DNA of 64,000 bases from RPQJ01 sp963696545 (GTDB taxonomy: Bacteria; Pseudomonadota; Gammaproteobacteria; Steroidobacterales; Steroidobacteraceae). This document shows, piece by piece, positions 36,313 to 44,688 of the stretch. Position numbers and translations under genes: made by a program. The stretch spans positions 1 through 64,000 of the forward strand of contig CAVOKQ010000014.1 of assembly GCA_963696545.1 (NCBI GenBank), in the 5' to 3' direction. Each line of letters opens with the position of its first letter. The stretch's first letter is position 1. Below the pieces are notes generated by a model, which ran no database searches, had not been told where the DNA came from, and saw only the letters and a program-made list of their open reading frames with translations.

Positions 36313-36750
36313 ATGCACGGACTCGAAGTCGTCGACATCGCGCACGCGATCCAGCTCGCGGTTGCCCCGGTATTCCTGTTCTCGGGCGTCGGCGTGCTGC
36401 TCGGCGTGCTCACCAACCGGCTGGCGCGGGTCGTGGACCGCGCGCGCAAGGTCGAGGAAAGCCTGAAGGTCGCCACGCCGGCGCAGGTCGACGAGGCGCG
36501 CGAGCAGCTGCACGTCGCGTCGCGCCGGGCGCGGTACATCAATGTGTCGATCACGCTGTCGACCATCGCAGCGCTGCTGATCGCGCTGGTGATCGGGCTG
36601 CTGTTTGCCAGCACGTTCGTGCCGCTCAACCTCGCGGCCTACGTCGCGGTGCTGTTCGTGCTCGCGATGGTGGCGCTCGTGTGTGCGCTGATCAGCTTCC
36701 TGTTCGAGGTCCGCATCGCGATTGCAGCGCTGCAAATAGGCACGCGATGA
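36313..36750 (+). CDS. DUF2721 family membrane protein
   Basis: 145 residues with three helices: AIQLAVAPVFLFSGVGVLLG, then after a charged loop (RARKVEESLKVATPAQVDEA) STIAALLIALVIGLLFAS and AVLFVLAMVALVCALISFLF. The start pattern IAHAIQLAVAPVFLFSGVGV and the following NRLARVVDRAR identify DUF2721. Function unknown. The ATG at 36313 is preferred over the upstream in-frame ATG, because the family starts at this point. Confidence 0.85.
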   Translation: MHGLEVVDIAHAIQLAVAPVFLFSGVGVLLGVLTNRLARVVDRARKVEESLKVATPAQVDEAREQLHVASRRARYINVSITLSTIAALLIALVIGLLFASTFVPLNLAAYVAVLFVLAMVALVCALISFLFEVRIAIAALQIGTR

Positions 36751-36759
36751 GGTCGCAGC

Positions 36760-36792
36760 AAAAAAAAGACCCCGGGTTTTGGGCCCGGGGTC
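36760..36792 (-). terminator. Rho-independent terminator (minus strand)
   Basis: On the minus strand a 9-base perfect stem (GACCCCGGG / CCCGGGGTC, 36768-36776 with 36784-36792) is followed by eight T (A at 36760-36767 on the plus strand). It terminates the small gene at 36852-37049; read from the left it may also slow transcripts from the DUF2721 gene. Confidence 0.9.
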
Positions 36793-36851
36793 GAGTAGCG
36801 GACTTTGGTCGAAGGGAAGGGAAAAGTCCGCTAGGGGATCGGTTCAGGCCG

Positions 36852-37049
36852 TCAGTGCACGAGCGCCCACTGCAGCACTTTCACTTCGCGCGTCGGTCTT
36901 CCCATGTTGCGCGCAATGATCCTGGTCGCCTCTCGCATGCCGCGCCCGGGCCGCGGCTGGTCGTCGAGCTCGACGATGCCGCGGTACTCCTGCAGCCCGC
37001 GCGGATCCGGCTCGTCCACCAGGAAGTGAGCGTAGTACTTGATGCTCAT
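36852..37049 (-). CDS. Small conserved-looking protein, unknown function
   Basis: 65 residues: MSIKYYAHFLVDEPDPRG at the start, REATRIIARNMGRPTREVKV and LQWALVH at the end. The alternating hydrophobic and charged pattern predicts a compact beta-alpha fold. It has its own strong terminator downstream and diverges from greB (84 bases between starts), so it is very likely a real gene. No family recognised. Confidence 0.72.
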   Translation of the reverse strand: MSIKYYAHFLVDEPDPRGLQEYRGIVELDDQPRPGRGMREATRIIARNMGRPTREVKVLQWALVH

Positions 37050-37133
37050 GGCGGGGCAAGCTACTGATGCCCGCGCCGCGGATGCGTGACGCCGCGCACA
37101 TATCCGGCCAGCCCGGCCGCCGGGGGCCAGAAC

Positions 37134-37661
37134 ATGACGCGCTACCGGAAATCCACGCCTCCCGGATCGCAGTTCGCCACCGCCGAGGGTGCCCGCCGCC
37201 TGCGCGAGGAACTCGACTGGCTGTGGCGGGTGCAGCGGCCGCAGGTCACGCGCGCCGTTGCGGAGGCCGCTGCGCAGGGGGACCGCTCCGAGAACGCCGA
37301 GTACATCTACGGCAAGAAGCAGTTGCGCGAGATCGACCGGCGCGTTCGCTTTCTGCGGCAGCGGCTCGAGGGGATGGTCGTCGTCAGCCGGCCGCCGGAC
37401 GACACGACCCGGGTGTTTTTCGGCGCCTGGGTGCGGATCGAGGACGAAGAGGGGCACGAGACCGAGTTCCGGATCGTCGGCCCCGACGAGATCGACCCGG
37501 CCCGCCGCTATGTCAGCATGGACTCGCCGCTCGCGAAGGCGCTGATGAAACGCCGCCGCGACGAGGAATTCACCGTCGAAGTGCCCGGCGGCAGCCGGAC
37601 CTACGTGGTCACCGAGATCCGGTACGAGACCTGCGACGACGCGGACGGCGGCGGGTCCTAG
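37134..37661 (+). CDS. greB: Transcription elongation factor GreB
   Basis: 175 residues from ATG at 37134. The N-terminal coiled coil contains AAAQGDRSENAEYIYGKKQL, with the acidic tip residues (D and E) that stimulate transcript cleavage in RNA polymerase. The EYIYGKKQLR form and length distinguish GreB from GreA. The C-terminal FKBP-like domain is FGAWVRIEDEEGHETEFRIV and MDSPLAKALMKRRRDEEFTV. GreB rescues backtracked polymerase. It converges on ppk1, with 15 bases between the stops. Confidence 0.95.
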   Translation: MTRYRKSTPPGSQFATAEGARRLREELDWLWRVQRPQVTRAVAEAAAQGDRSENAEYIYGKKQLREIDRRVRFLRQRLEGMVVVSRPPDDTTRVFFGAWVRIEDEEGHETEFRIVGPDEIDPARRYVSMDSPLAKALMKRRRDEEFTVEVPGGSRTYVVTEIRYETCDDADGGGS

Positions 37662-37676
37662 GCCGCGCGGCCCCGC

Positions 37677-39779
37677 TCAGCGCCGCAACCGGATGCGGGT
37701 GCGCTTCATCATCGTGACGTGCGATCCCTCGCGGGCGACCTCGGAAGCGTCTTCACCGGCCTCGAGCCGCACGTAGCTGCCGTCCGGACGCATCTGCCAC
37801 GCATTGCGGCGGTCCTCGAGCTGCACCTGCAGCACTTCCCACAGCCGCTCGCGCAGCGCCCGCTGCAGGACCGGCGTCACCGCCTCGACGCGACGCGAGA
37901 GATTGCGATCCATCCAGTCGGCGGAACCGATCAGGAACTCGCCCTCCAGCGGATCCTCACGCCCGTTCGCAAAGTGGAACAGCCGGCCATGCTCCAGGAA
38001 CCGGCCGATCACCGAGTACACGCGGACGTTCTCGGTCCAGGGTGCGACACCGGGCTTGAGGCAGCTGAAGCCGCGCACGATCAGGTCGATCGGCACGCCA
38101 GCCTGCGACGCCTCGGCGAGCGCCTCGCACACCGGCAGGTCCTCGAGCTGGTTGAACTTGGCGATGATCCGCGCCGGCCGGCCCTCGCGCTGGTGGCGCG
38201 CCTCGCGACCGATCAGCTCGATGAACCGCTCGCGCATGTTGATCGGCGCGACGAGCAGCTGCGCGAACTCGGGATCGCGCGAGTATCCGGTGAGGTGGTG
38301 GAACAGGCTCACCACGTCGCGGGTGATCGACGGGTCGCAGGTGAAGAGCCCGAAGTCCGTGTACATCCGGGCGGTCTTCACGTGGTAGTTGCCCGTGCCG
38401 ATGTGGGCGTAGCTGCGCAGCCCGTCCCCCTCGCGGCGCACCACGAGCGCGAGCTTCGTATGCGTCTTCAGGCCCCGCATGCCGTAGATCACGTGGTCAC
38501 CGGCCTTCTGCAGCTCGTTCGCCCAGTGCAGGTTCCGCTCCTCGTCGAAGCGGGCCTTCAGCTCGACGAGGCACGCGACCTGCTTGCCGTTCTCCGCGGC
38601 CTTGATCAGCGAGCGCACGAACGGTGTGTCATCGCCCAGCCGGTAGACGGTCATCTTGATGGTCGTGACCGCAGGATCGTCCGCCGCGTCGCGGATGAAG
38701 CGCTCGACGCTGGCGTCGAAACTCTCGTAAGGATGGTGCACCAGCACGTCGCCCGCCCGGATGACGGAGAACAGGTCAGCTTCCGCATCGAGACCGAGCG
38801 GGACCATCGGCGTCCAGGGCGGGTCCCGCAGCTGCGGTATCGGCAGCGAGGCGAGCTCGAACAGCGTCGTGTAGTCGAGCAGCCCGTGCAGCTCGTAGAC
38901 GTCGCTGTCGCGCAGCTCGAACTGGTCCATCAGTCCGTGGCGGATCCCGGCGCGCGGCGAGCCGTCGAACTCCAGGCGCACGACCGGCTGGAAGCGCCGC
39001 TGGCGGATCTGCTCCTCGACCAGTTCGCGGATGGTGTTGTCGCGATCCTCCTCGATGGCGATATCGGCATTGCGCGAGACCCGGAACAGCATCGCCTGCT
39101 CGATCTGCACGCCGGGGAACAGCTTGTGCGCGTTGTGGCGCACGACCTCGTGCAGCGACACGAAGCAGCGCTCGCCGTCGGGCACGCCGCTGCGCAGCGG
39201 CAGCCACTGCTGGATCGTGGAGGGCACCTTCACCCGCACGTTCACCGATTCCGCGGTCGCGAGGTCGCGCAGCTCGAAGCCCCAGGACGTCGAGAGGTTC
39301 GACATGAACGGGAACGGGTGCGACGGATCGAGGCTGAGCGGCGTCAGCGCAGGCGACACGTGGGTGTCGAAGTATGCCGACGCCTCCTCGCGCTGCGAAT
39401 CCGTGAGCTCGTGCCAGGCCGCGAGCCGGATGCCCTGCGCCGCAAGCTCCGGCCGCAGTCGCGCGAAGCAGTCGGCCTGCGCGAGCAGCATGGGCATCAG
39501 CGCGTCGCGCAACCGTGCCATGTGCGAGTTGAAATCGCCGACCGCCGCGGGGTTCTCGCTCGCATATGCGCGCGTGCGCATCGCTCCGACGCGCTTCATG
39601 AAGAACTCGTCGAGGTTCGACGTGAAGATCGCGAGGAACTTCAGCCGCTCGAGCAGCGGCGTGCGCTCGTCCAGCCCCTCGCTGAGGACCCGCCGATTGA
39701 ACTCGAGCCAGGCCAGGTCCCGGTCGAACCACGCTTCGCGCAGGAAGTCCCTGCGTCGCGCTGAATCCTGCTTGCCCAC
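37677..39779 (-). CDS. ppk1: Polyphosphate kinase 1
   Basis: Makes polyphosphate from ATP. About 700 residues from GTG at 39779 (in frame; ATG at 39845 would add 22 residues). The N-domain starts WFDRDLAWLEFNRRVLSEGL. The head domain and PLD-like catalytic domains follow: IKMTVYRLGDDTPFVRSLI, the phosphorylated histidine in AHIGTGNYHVKTARMYTDFG (about residue 459), and the second catalytic histidine in FLEHGRLFHFANG. The C-terminus ends in a basic tail (MMKRTRIRLRR). It is divergent from the YdjM-type gene. Confidence 0.94.
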   Translation of the reverse strand: MGKQDSARRRDFLREAWFDRDLAWLEFNRRVLSEGLDERTPLLERLKFLAIFTSNLDEFFMKRVGAMRTRAYASENPAAVGDFNSHMARLRDALMPMLLAQADCFARLRPELAAQGIRLAAWHELTDSQREEASAYFDTHVSPALTPLSLDPSHPFPFMSNLSTSWGFELRDLATAESVNVRVKVPSTIQQWLPLRSGVPDGERCFVSLHEVVRHNAHKLFPGVQIEQAMLFRVSRNADIAIEEDRDNTIRELVEEQIRQRRFQPVVRLEFDGSPRAGIRHGLMDQFELRDSDVYELHGLLDYTTLFELASLPIPQLRDPPWTPMVPLGLDAEADLFSVIRAGDVLVHHPYESFDASVERFIRDAADDPAVTTIKMTVYRLGDDTPFVRSLIKAAENGKQVACLVELKARFDEERNLHWANELQKAGDHVIYGMRGLKTHTKLALVVRREGDGLRSYAHIGTGNYHVKTARMYTDFGLFTCDPSITRDVVSLFHHLTGYSRDPEFAQLLVAPINMRERFIELIGREARHQREGRPARIIAKFNQLEDLPVCEALAEASQAGVPIDLIVRGFSCLKPGVAPWTENVRVYSVIGRFLEHGRLFHFANGREDPLEGEFLIGSADWMDRNLSRRVEAVTPVLQRALRERLWEVLQVQLEDRRNAWQMRPDGSYVRLEAGEDASEVAREGSHVTMMKRTRIRLRR

Positions 39780-39902
39780 TGCTCCACCCCGCCTTGGCCG
39801 AACACTCCATGCTTGTGCACGGAGGTTACCGTAGATTGACACCATGGCGGCCTGGACGGTTCCATCCAATCCGGCGGCCGGCACGTATAGACTCCGCATT
39901 CC

Positions 39903-41027
39903 ATGGATTCCCTGACGCACATCGTACTCGGCGCGGCCGTCGGCACGGCCGTCCTCGGCCGCAAGGCAGGCCCCCGCGCCGCCCTCTGGGGGGCCGTCTG
40001 TGCGACGCTGCCCGACCTCGACGTGCTGATTCCACACGGCAGCCCGGTCCGCGACTTCACGCTGCACCGTGCGGAATCCCACTCGTTGTTCTGGCTGACC
40101 GTCGCCTCGCCCGCGATCGCGTGGCTCATCGCGAGCATCGAGCGTCGGGGCGCGGCCGCATTCCGCGACTGGCTGCTGCTCGCCTGGCTCGCGCTCGTCA
40201 CGCACCCGTTGCTCGACGCGTTCACCGTCTACGGCACGCAGCTGTTGCTCCCGTTCTCCGACTACCCGGTCGGGCTCGGCAGCATCTTCATCATCGACCC
40301 CCTGTTTACGGTGCCGCTGATCGTCGGCCTGGTGGCGGCCCTGCGGCTGCATCGACGCGATCCGGAGCGCGCGACGCGCTGGAACGCAGCCGGGCTCGTT
40401 GCGAGCGCGGCTTACCTCGGCTGGACTGTCGCAGCGCAGGCCAACGTGGAGGGTGTCGTGAATCGCACACTGGCCTCGTCGCCGCTTGCCGAGGGTCGCG
40501 TGCTGGTGACCCCGGCGCCTCTGAACAGCCTGCTCTGGCGCGTGGTGGTGATGGACGACCACGGCTACCACGAAGGCCACTATTCGCTGCTCGGCGGCGA
40601 CGAGGTCGTGCGCCTCGAGAGGCACGCGAGCGATCCGCGGTTGCTCGAAGGGCTGTGGGCCGACTGGAACGTGCGCCGCCTCGCGTGGTTCACGAAGGGG
40701 TTCTATTCGGTACGCGAGGCCGCACCGGGCCAACGGCTGGCCGAGGGATCAGCGAGTACGGTCGGACAGCTGCTCGGCATCGTGCAGACGGCCGAGGCCG
40801 CGGTGGAGGCGCAACGCGAGGTCGGACGCCCGGTCGTCGTCGCCGACCTGCGCATGGGCGAAACGCCATGGCTCGTGTTCAGTTTCATCGTCGCGGAAAA
40901 GCGCGGGGGCATGGTTGCGGCCGTTCCCGCACGGCAGGTGGCGATGGAACGCGTACCTCCGGATGCCATTGGCCGCCTGTGGCAGCGCCTGATCGGCGAG
41001 CCGGACTCTGCGGCCACGCCCCGCTAG
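39903..41027 (+). CDS. YdjM/DUF457-type membrane-bound metal-dependent hydrolase
   Basis: 374 residues. The start MDSLTHIVLGAAVGTAVLGR and the motif TLPDLDVL are typical of the inner-membrane DUF457/YdjM family, in which His and Asp residues (here His6, and HRAESHSLF, VTHPLLDAFTVYGT) could bind metal. Four or more helices occupy the first ~190 residues; the C-terminal half is soluble (DDHGYHEGHYSLLGG). In E. coli YdjM is LexA-regulated; I saw no LexA box. Its end overlaps the GFA gene by 4 bases, convergently. Confidence 0.87.
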   Translation: MDSLTHIVLGAAVGTAVLGRKAGPRAALWGAVCATLPDLDVLIPHGSPVRDFTLHRAESHSLFWLTVASPAIAWLIASIERRGAAAFRDWLLLAWLALVTHPLLDAFTVYGTQLLLPFSDYPVGLGSIFIIDPLFTVPLIVGLVAALRLHRRDPERATRWNAAGLVASAAYLGWTVAAQANVEGVVNRTLASSPLAEGRVLVTPAPLNSLLWRVVVMDDHGYHEGHYSLLGGDEVVRLERHASDPRLLEGLWADWNVRRLAWFTKGFYSVREAAPGQRLAEGSASTVGQLLGIVQTAEAAVEAQREVGRPVVVADLRMGETPWLVFSFIVAEKRGGMVAAVPARQVAMERVPPDAIGRLWQRLIGEPDSAATPR

Positions 41028-41458
41028 TCGCCCGCGGACCCTGCGCCGTGATCCGGCGGATCGATCGTCGGCAGTCCCGCGGCATCCCCGATCGCCCATG
41101 GCACGCGGTTGCTCCAGTACGAGTGCACCTGCGGTTCGAGCCCGTCCGCGGAATCGAGGCTGCCCAGCGTTACGTGGGTTTCGCCCGGCCAGTTGCCGGA
41201 CTCGAAGAAAAGCATCGAGCCGCAGCGGCTGCAGAAGCTGCGTGTCGCCCGCGCCGACGACCGGTAGCGATGCAGCAGGTCCTTGCCCGATTCGATTGCG
41301 ACGGCTTCGGCCGGAAAGCCCGCCCACGTGACGAACCCGGCACCGTGCGCCCGCCGGCACATCGAGCAGTGGCAGTGCGCGACCCACTTCGCGGGCAGGG
41401 CCGCGCGGAAGCGCACGGCGCCGCACAGGCACGCCCCGGTGACGTTCGCCTGCGTCAC
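41024..41458 (-). CDS. GFA/CENP-V family zinc-binding protein
   Basis: About 144 residues from GTG at 41458. Zinc-binding cysteines are at 10, 12 (CLC), 29, 31, 34 (CHCSMC) and 76, 79 (CSRC), the family pattern. Members include glutathione-dependent formaldehyde-activating enzyme, but most are uncharacterised, so glutathione activity is not assured. The GTG overlaps the homospermidine synthase stop (GTGA), so translation is coupled to that gene. A GST gene lies further upstream on the same strand. Confidence 0.87.
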   Translation of the reverse strand: MTQANVTGACLCGAVRFRAALPAKWVAHCHCSMCRRAHGAGFVTWAGFPAEAVAIESGKDLLHRYRSSARATRSFCSRCGSMLFFESGNWPGETHVTLGSLDSADGLEPQVHSYWSNRVPWAIGDAAGLPTIDPPDHGAGSAGD

Positions 41459-42874
41459 ACCACGCGGATGTTCTTGAACTGCCAGGGGTCCGTCTCGTCG
41501 AGGTCCTCGGGGAACAGCCGGCCGCGGTCGACCAGCGGGTCCATTCCGAGTACTCGCCGACGACGAGGCCGAGGTAAGGACGGCAGACCTCGAGGATGCG
41601 GCGGAAATCGAGCTCATCCGGCTCGACGATGCCCGCGTTCGGGTTCTCCATCGCCCAGACGAGGCCGCCGAGCACCGAGACCGTGACCTGCAGCGATGTC
41701 GCGTTGTTGTGCGGGCAGAGCTGGCGCGCCTCCTCACGGAGAGCTGCGAGCCGTACCAGTAGGCGTTCTTCTTGTGGCCCGCGAGCAGCACGCCGAGCTC
41801 GTCCATGCCCTGGACGATCTCGTCCATCATGATCCGCTTGTGATCCTGCATGCGCCAGTTGCGGCCCGCGAGCTCGTGCACCGACAGCACCGCGTCGTCG
41901 CAGGGGTGATAGGCGTAGTGCACGGTCGGGCGGTACGCGACCTGCTCGCCCTTGCTTGACCGTCAGGTAGTCGGCGATCGAGATCGCCTCGTTGTGCGTG
42001 ATCAGGAAGCCGTGGAACGGGCCCGCGAGCGGCGTCCAGGTGCGCACGCGCGTCGCGGCGCCCGGCTGCATCAGGTAGATCGCACTGCCGCGGCCGAAAT
42101 CGTGCTGCTTGCCGTCGCGCGGCAAGTTCTTCTCGTGCGAGCCCCAGCCGAGCTCGGCCGGCTGGCAGCCCTCGCCCACGAAGCCCTCGACCGACCACGT
42201 GTTGACGAACTCGTTCGGCTCCTTCGCATGGGATGCGACCTGGGTGTCGCGCTCGGCGACGTGGATCACCTTGACGCCGAGCTGCTGCGCGAGCGCCGCC
42301 CACTGCGCGCGGCGTGCTGGGGTCGCCGTGGTCGACGCCGGTGTCGGCCGCGATGTTCAGCAGCGCCTGCTTGACGAAGTGCGAGACGAGGCCCGGGTTC
42401 GCGCCATGCGTCAGCACCGCGGTCGGCGCGCGCGTCATGGTCTCGCGGAGTGCGAGCGCGGTTTCGCGCAGCGCGTAGTTCGAACGCCGCGACGGGCGAG
42501 ACCGTCGGATCGGTGTAGCCGCCGGCCCAGGGCTCGATGCAGGTGTCGAGATACAGCGCGCCCTTCTCCCAGCAGAACTGGATCAGCGCGACCGACGACA
42601 CGTCCACCGACAGGTTCAGCAGGAAGTCGCCGCGGCCGACCAGCGGGTCGAGCACGTTCTTGAAGTTCTCGCGCGTCAGCGGGTGCTTGATGAAGCGCAC
42701 GCCGTACTCGGCCGCGACTTTCTCGCCCGCCTCGTCGGCGGTGATGATCGTGATCTGGTCGGGCTTGATGCCGATGTGGCGCAGGATCAGCGGCAGCACG
42801 CCCTGGCCGATGCTGCCGAAACCGACGCAGACCAGGCGTCCGGGGAACGCGACGTGGACCGGGTAATTGCTCAT
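41455..42874 (-). CDS. hss: Homospermidine synthase, about five frameshifts
   Basis: NAD-dependent enzyme that makes homospermidine from putrescine (saccharopine-dehydrogenase-like fold). ATG at 42874 begins VHVAFPGRLVCVGFGSIGQG, the Rossmann motif. Later segments are in alternating frames: KGALYLDTCIEPWAGGYTDP; MTRAPTAVLTHGANPGLVSH; EFVNTWSVEGFVGEGCQPAE and LGWGSHEKNLP; VHYAYHPCDDAVLSVHELAG; HNNATSLQVTVSVLGGLVWA; ending DETDPWQFKNIRVV. Breaks fall near 42485, 42310, 41955, 41735 and 41545. Corrected length is about 473 residues, normal for Hss. As the segments are intact in order, sequence errors are likelier than decay. speA, the arginine decarboxylase, lies about 1.8 kb away. Confidence 0.87.
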
Positions 42875-42965
42875 GACTGCACCGAACGGAAGCTGGAGGT
42901 GGTTGCGGACAGGTCGGTTAGTTTACCCGTTCCCGAAATCAGGTCACTCCCGCACGGGTGCGCGC

Positions 42966-43646
42966 TCTCAGCCACGCGGCGAACCCTCGCGCCAGTGGGG
43001 CGGGTAGGTACGCTCGTAGCCGGGCAGCGACGCCATGCGCTCGATCCAGCGGGCGATGGCCGGATAGGTCGTCTCCATCGGCAGGAACCGCGAGCGCAAG
43101 CTCGCCCGCCTCGCGCTTCTCCATGGCGCGCAGCAGGAGCATGATGCCCGGAAACACCACCATGTCCGCGGCGGATACGTGCTCGCCCACCAGCCAGTCC
43201 GACTTGCTGAGCCGGCCCTCGATCGTGCGCGCCTCGCCGGCGACGATGTGGGTCGCGCGCGTGATCTCCTCGACCCGCTCGTCGATGTTCTCGAAGAACA
43301 CGGCGGAGACGATCTGCATCAGGTGCAGTTCCGCGTAGGCCTGGTACTCGCAGATCACCCGCATGATCGTGCCCGCTTCCTCGGACGTACGGCCGAAGAG
43401 CGGCGGATCGGGGTACTTGCGGTCGAGGTACAGCAGGCAGGCGAGCGACTCGAAGACCACGAAGTCGCCGTCCCTGAGCACCGGCACGCGCCCGCGCGGG
43501 TTCATGCGCAGCATCTGCGGCGACTTGTGCTCCTGCTTCGAGAACTGCAGCAGCCGCGACTCGTAGGGCAGGCGCTTGTACTCGAGCGCGAGCTGCACGC
43601 GCCACGAATAGGGGCTGCCGCTGCCCCAGTAGAGTTCGATCGCCAT
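42966..43646 (-). CDS. Glutathione S-transferase family protein, one frameshift
   Basis: ATG at 43646 begins AIELYWGSGSPYSWRVQLAL, a thioredoxin-fold domain with the substrate loop PRGRVPVLRDGDFVVFESLA and the glutathione-contacting Glu-Ser pair. The helical C-terminal domain is SDWLVGEHVSAADMVVFPGI. Near 43085 the frame shifts; the continuation LPMETTYPAIARWIERMASL ends at TGA 42966-42968, giving about 226 residues. Cytosolic conjugation or reduction role; substrate unknown. It starts 100 bases from the divergent sseA gene. Confidence 0.86.
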
Positions 43647-43745
43647 CGAAGGATCCTCCCGCCTGCCGCCGGCCCGGTCGGGCGGTGACATCCGGATTGT
43701 ACTGACGGCGACCGGGACACGGTACCGGCCGCCAGGAGCAACAGC

Positions 43746-44600
43746 ATGCACGAAACACCCCTGATCCAGGCGGAAGAACTGGCGCGTCGGCTCGAGGATC
43801 CGTCATTGCGCGTCTTCGACTGCCGCTTCGATCTCGCGCGACCGGACTCGGGCCGCGAGCGATACGCCGACGAGCACCTGCCGGGCGCCGCCTACGCGGA
43901 CCTGAACCGCGATCTCTCCGCGCCCGTGACGGCTCACTCGGGCCGCCACCCGTTGCCCTCGCCCGCTGATTTCGCGGCACGCCTGCGGGCGTGGGGCGTA
44001 AACCGCGATTCGCTGGTCGTCGCCTACGACGACGGCAACGCGATGTACGCCGCACGCCTGTGGTGGATGATGCGCTGGGCCGGCCACGAGCCGGTACGCG
44101 TGCTCGACGGCGGAATGCGCCGCTGGATGCAGCTTGGGCTGCGGCTCGACGACTCGGTGCCGGCGCAGGCACGCGGCGACTTCGTCGCCCGCCCGCGCGC
44201 GGAGCTCGTGGTGGACGCCGCGCAGCTGCTCTCCGCCACGGCCGACAGCGCGCCCAGGATTCTCGACGCGCGCGCGCCGGAGCGCTACCGCGGCGAAGTC
44301 GAGCCAATCGACACCGTGGCCGGCCACGTGCCGGGGGCGCGTAATCATCCGTTCACGCTGAGCCTCGGCAGCGACGGGCGATTCCTGCCGCCGGCCGAGC
44401 TGCGCGCCGCGTTCGACTCTTCGCTGCGGGGCGCGGCGCCTCGCCGGACGGTGGCGATGTGCGGCTCCGGCGTCACCGCGTGCCACCTGCTGCTCGCGAT
44501 GGAGGTTGCCGGGCTCGGGGGAGCGCGGCTCTACCCTGGCTCGTGGAGCGAGTGGTCACGCGATCCCTCGCGTCCCGTCGCCCGCGGCGAGGAGCCTTGA
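43746..44600 (+). CDS. sseA: Sulfurtransferase (3-mercaptopyruvate/thiosulfate type)
   Basis: 284 residues with two rhodanese domains. The ATG at 43746 follows AGGAG. The N-domain contains LRVFDCRFDLARPDSGRERY and LPGAAYADLNRDLS. The active-site loop in the second domain is MCGSGVTACHLLLAMEV; the CGSGVT form is that of 3-mercaptopyruvate sulfurtransferases (thiosulfate enzymes usually have CRxGxR or CRKGVT). Transfers sulfur from mercaptopyruvate to cyanide or thiols. Confidence 0.9.
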   Translation: MHETPLIQAEELARRLEDPSLRVFDCRFDLARPDSGRERYADEHLPGAAYADLNRDLSAPVTAHSGRHPLPSPADFAARLRAWGVNRDSLVVAYDDGNAMYAARLWWMMRWAGHEPVRVLDGGMRRWMQLGLRLDDSVPAQARGDFVARPRAELVVDAAQLLSATADSAPRILDARAPERYRGEVEPIDTVAGHVPGARNHPFTLSLGSDGRFLPPAELRAAFDSSLRGAAPRRTVAMCGSGVTACHLLLAMEVAGLGGARLYPGSWSEWSRDPSRPVARGEEP

Positions 44601-44688
44601 GGACCCGGCGCGGATTCGACCTTTCACTGCGCGCCGCTTCTGCTATCGTTCGCGCCACTTTTTGCCGCATGCCCAGGAGCCGCCGCGA

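Noticed and set aside
37719..39764. A 681-codon plus-strand frame opposite ppk1
   Set aside because: Shadow of ppk1: low-complexity and Arg/His/Val-rich, no motif.
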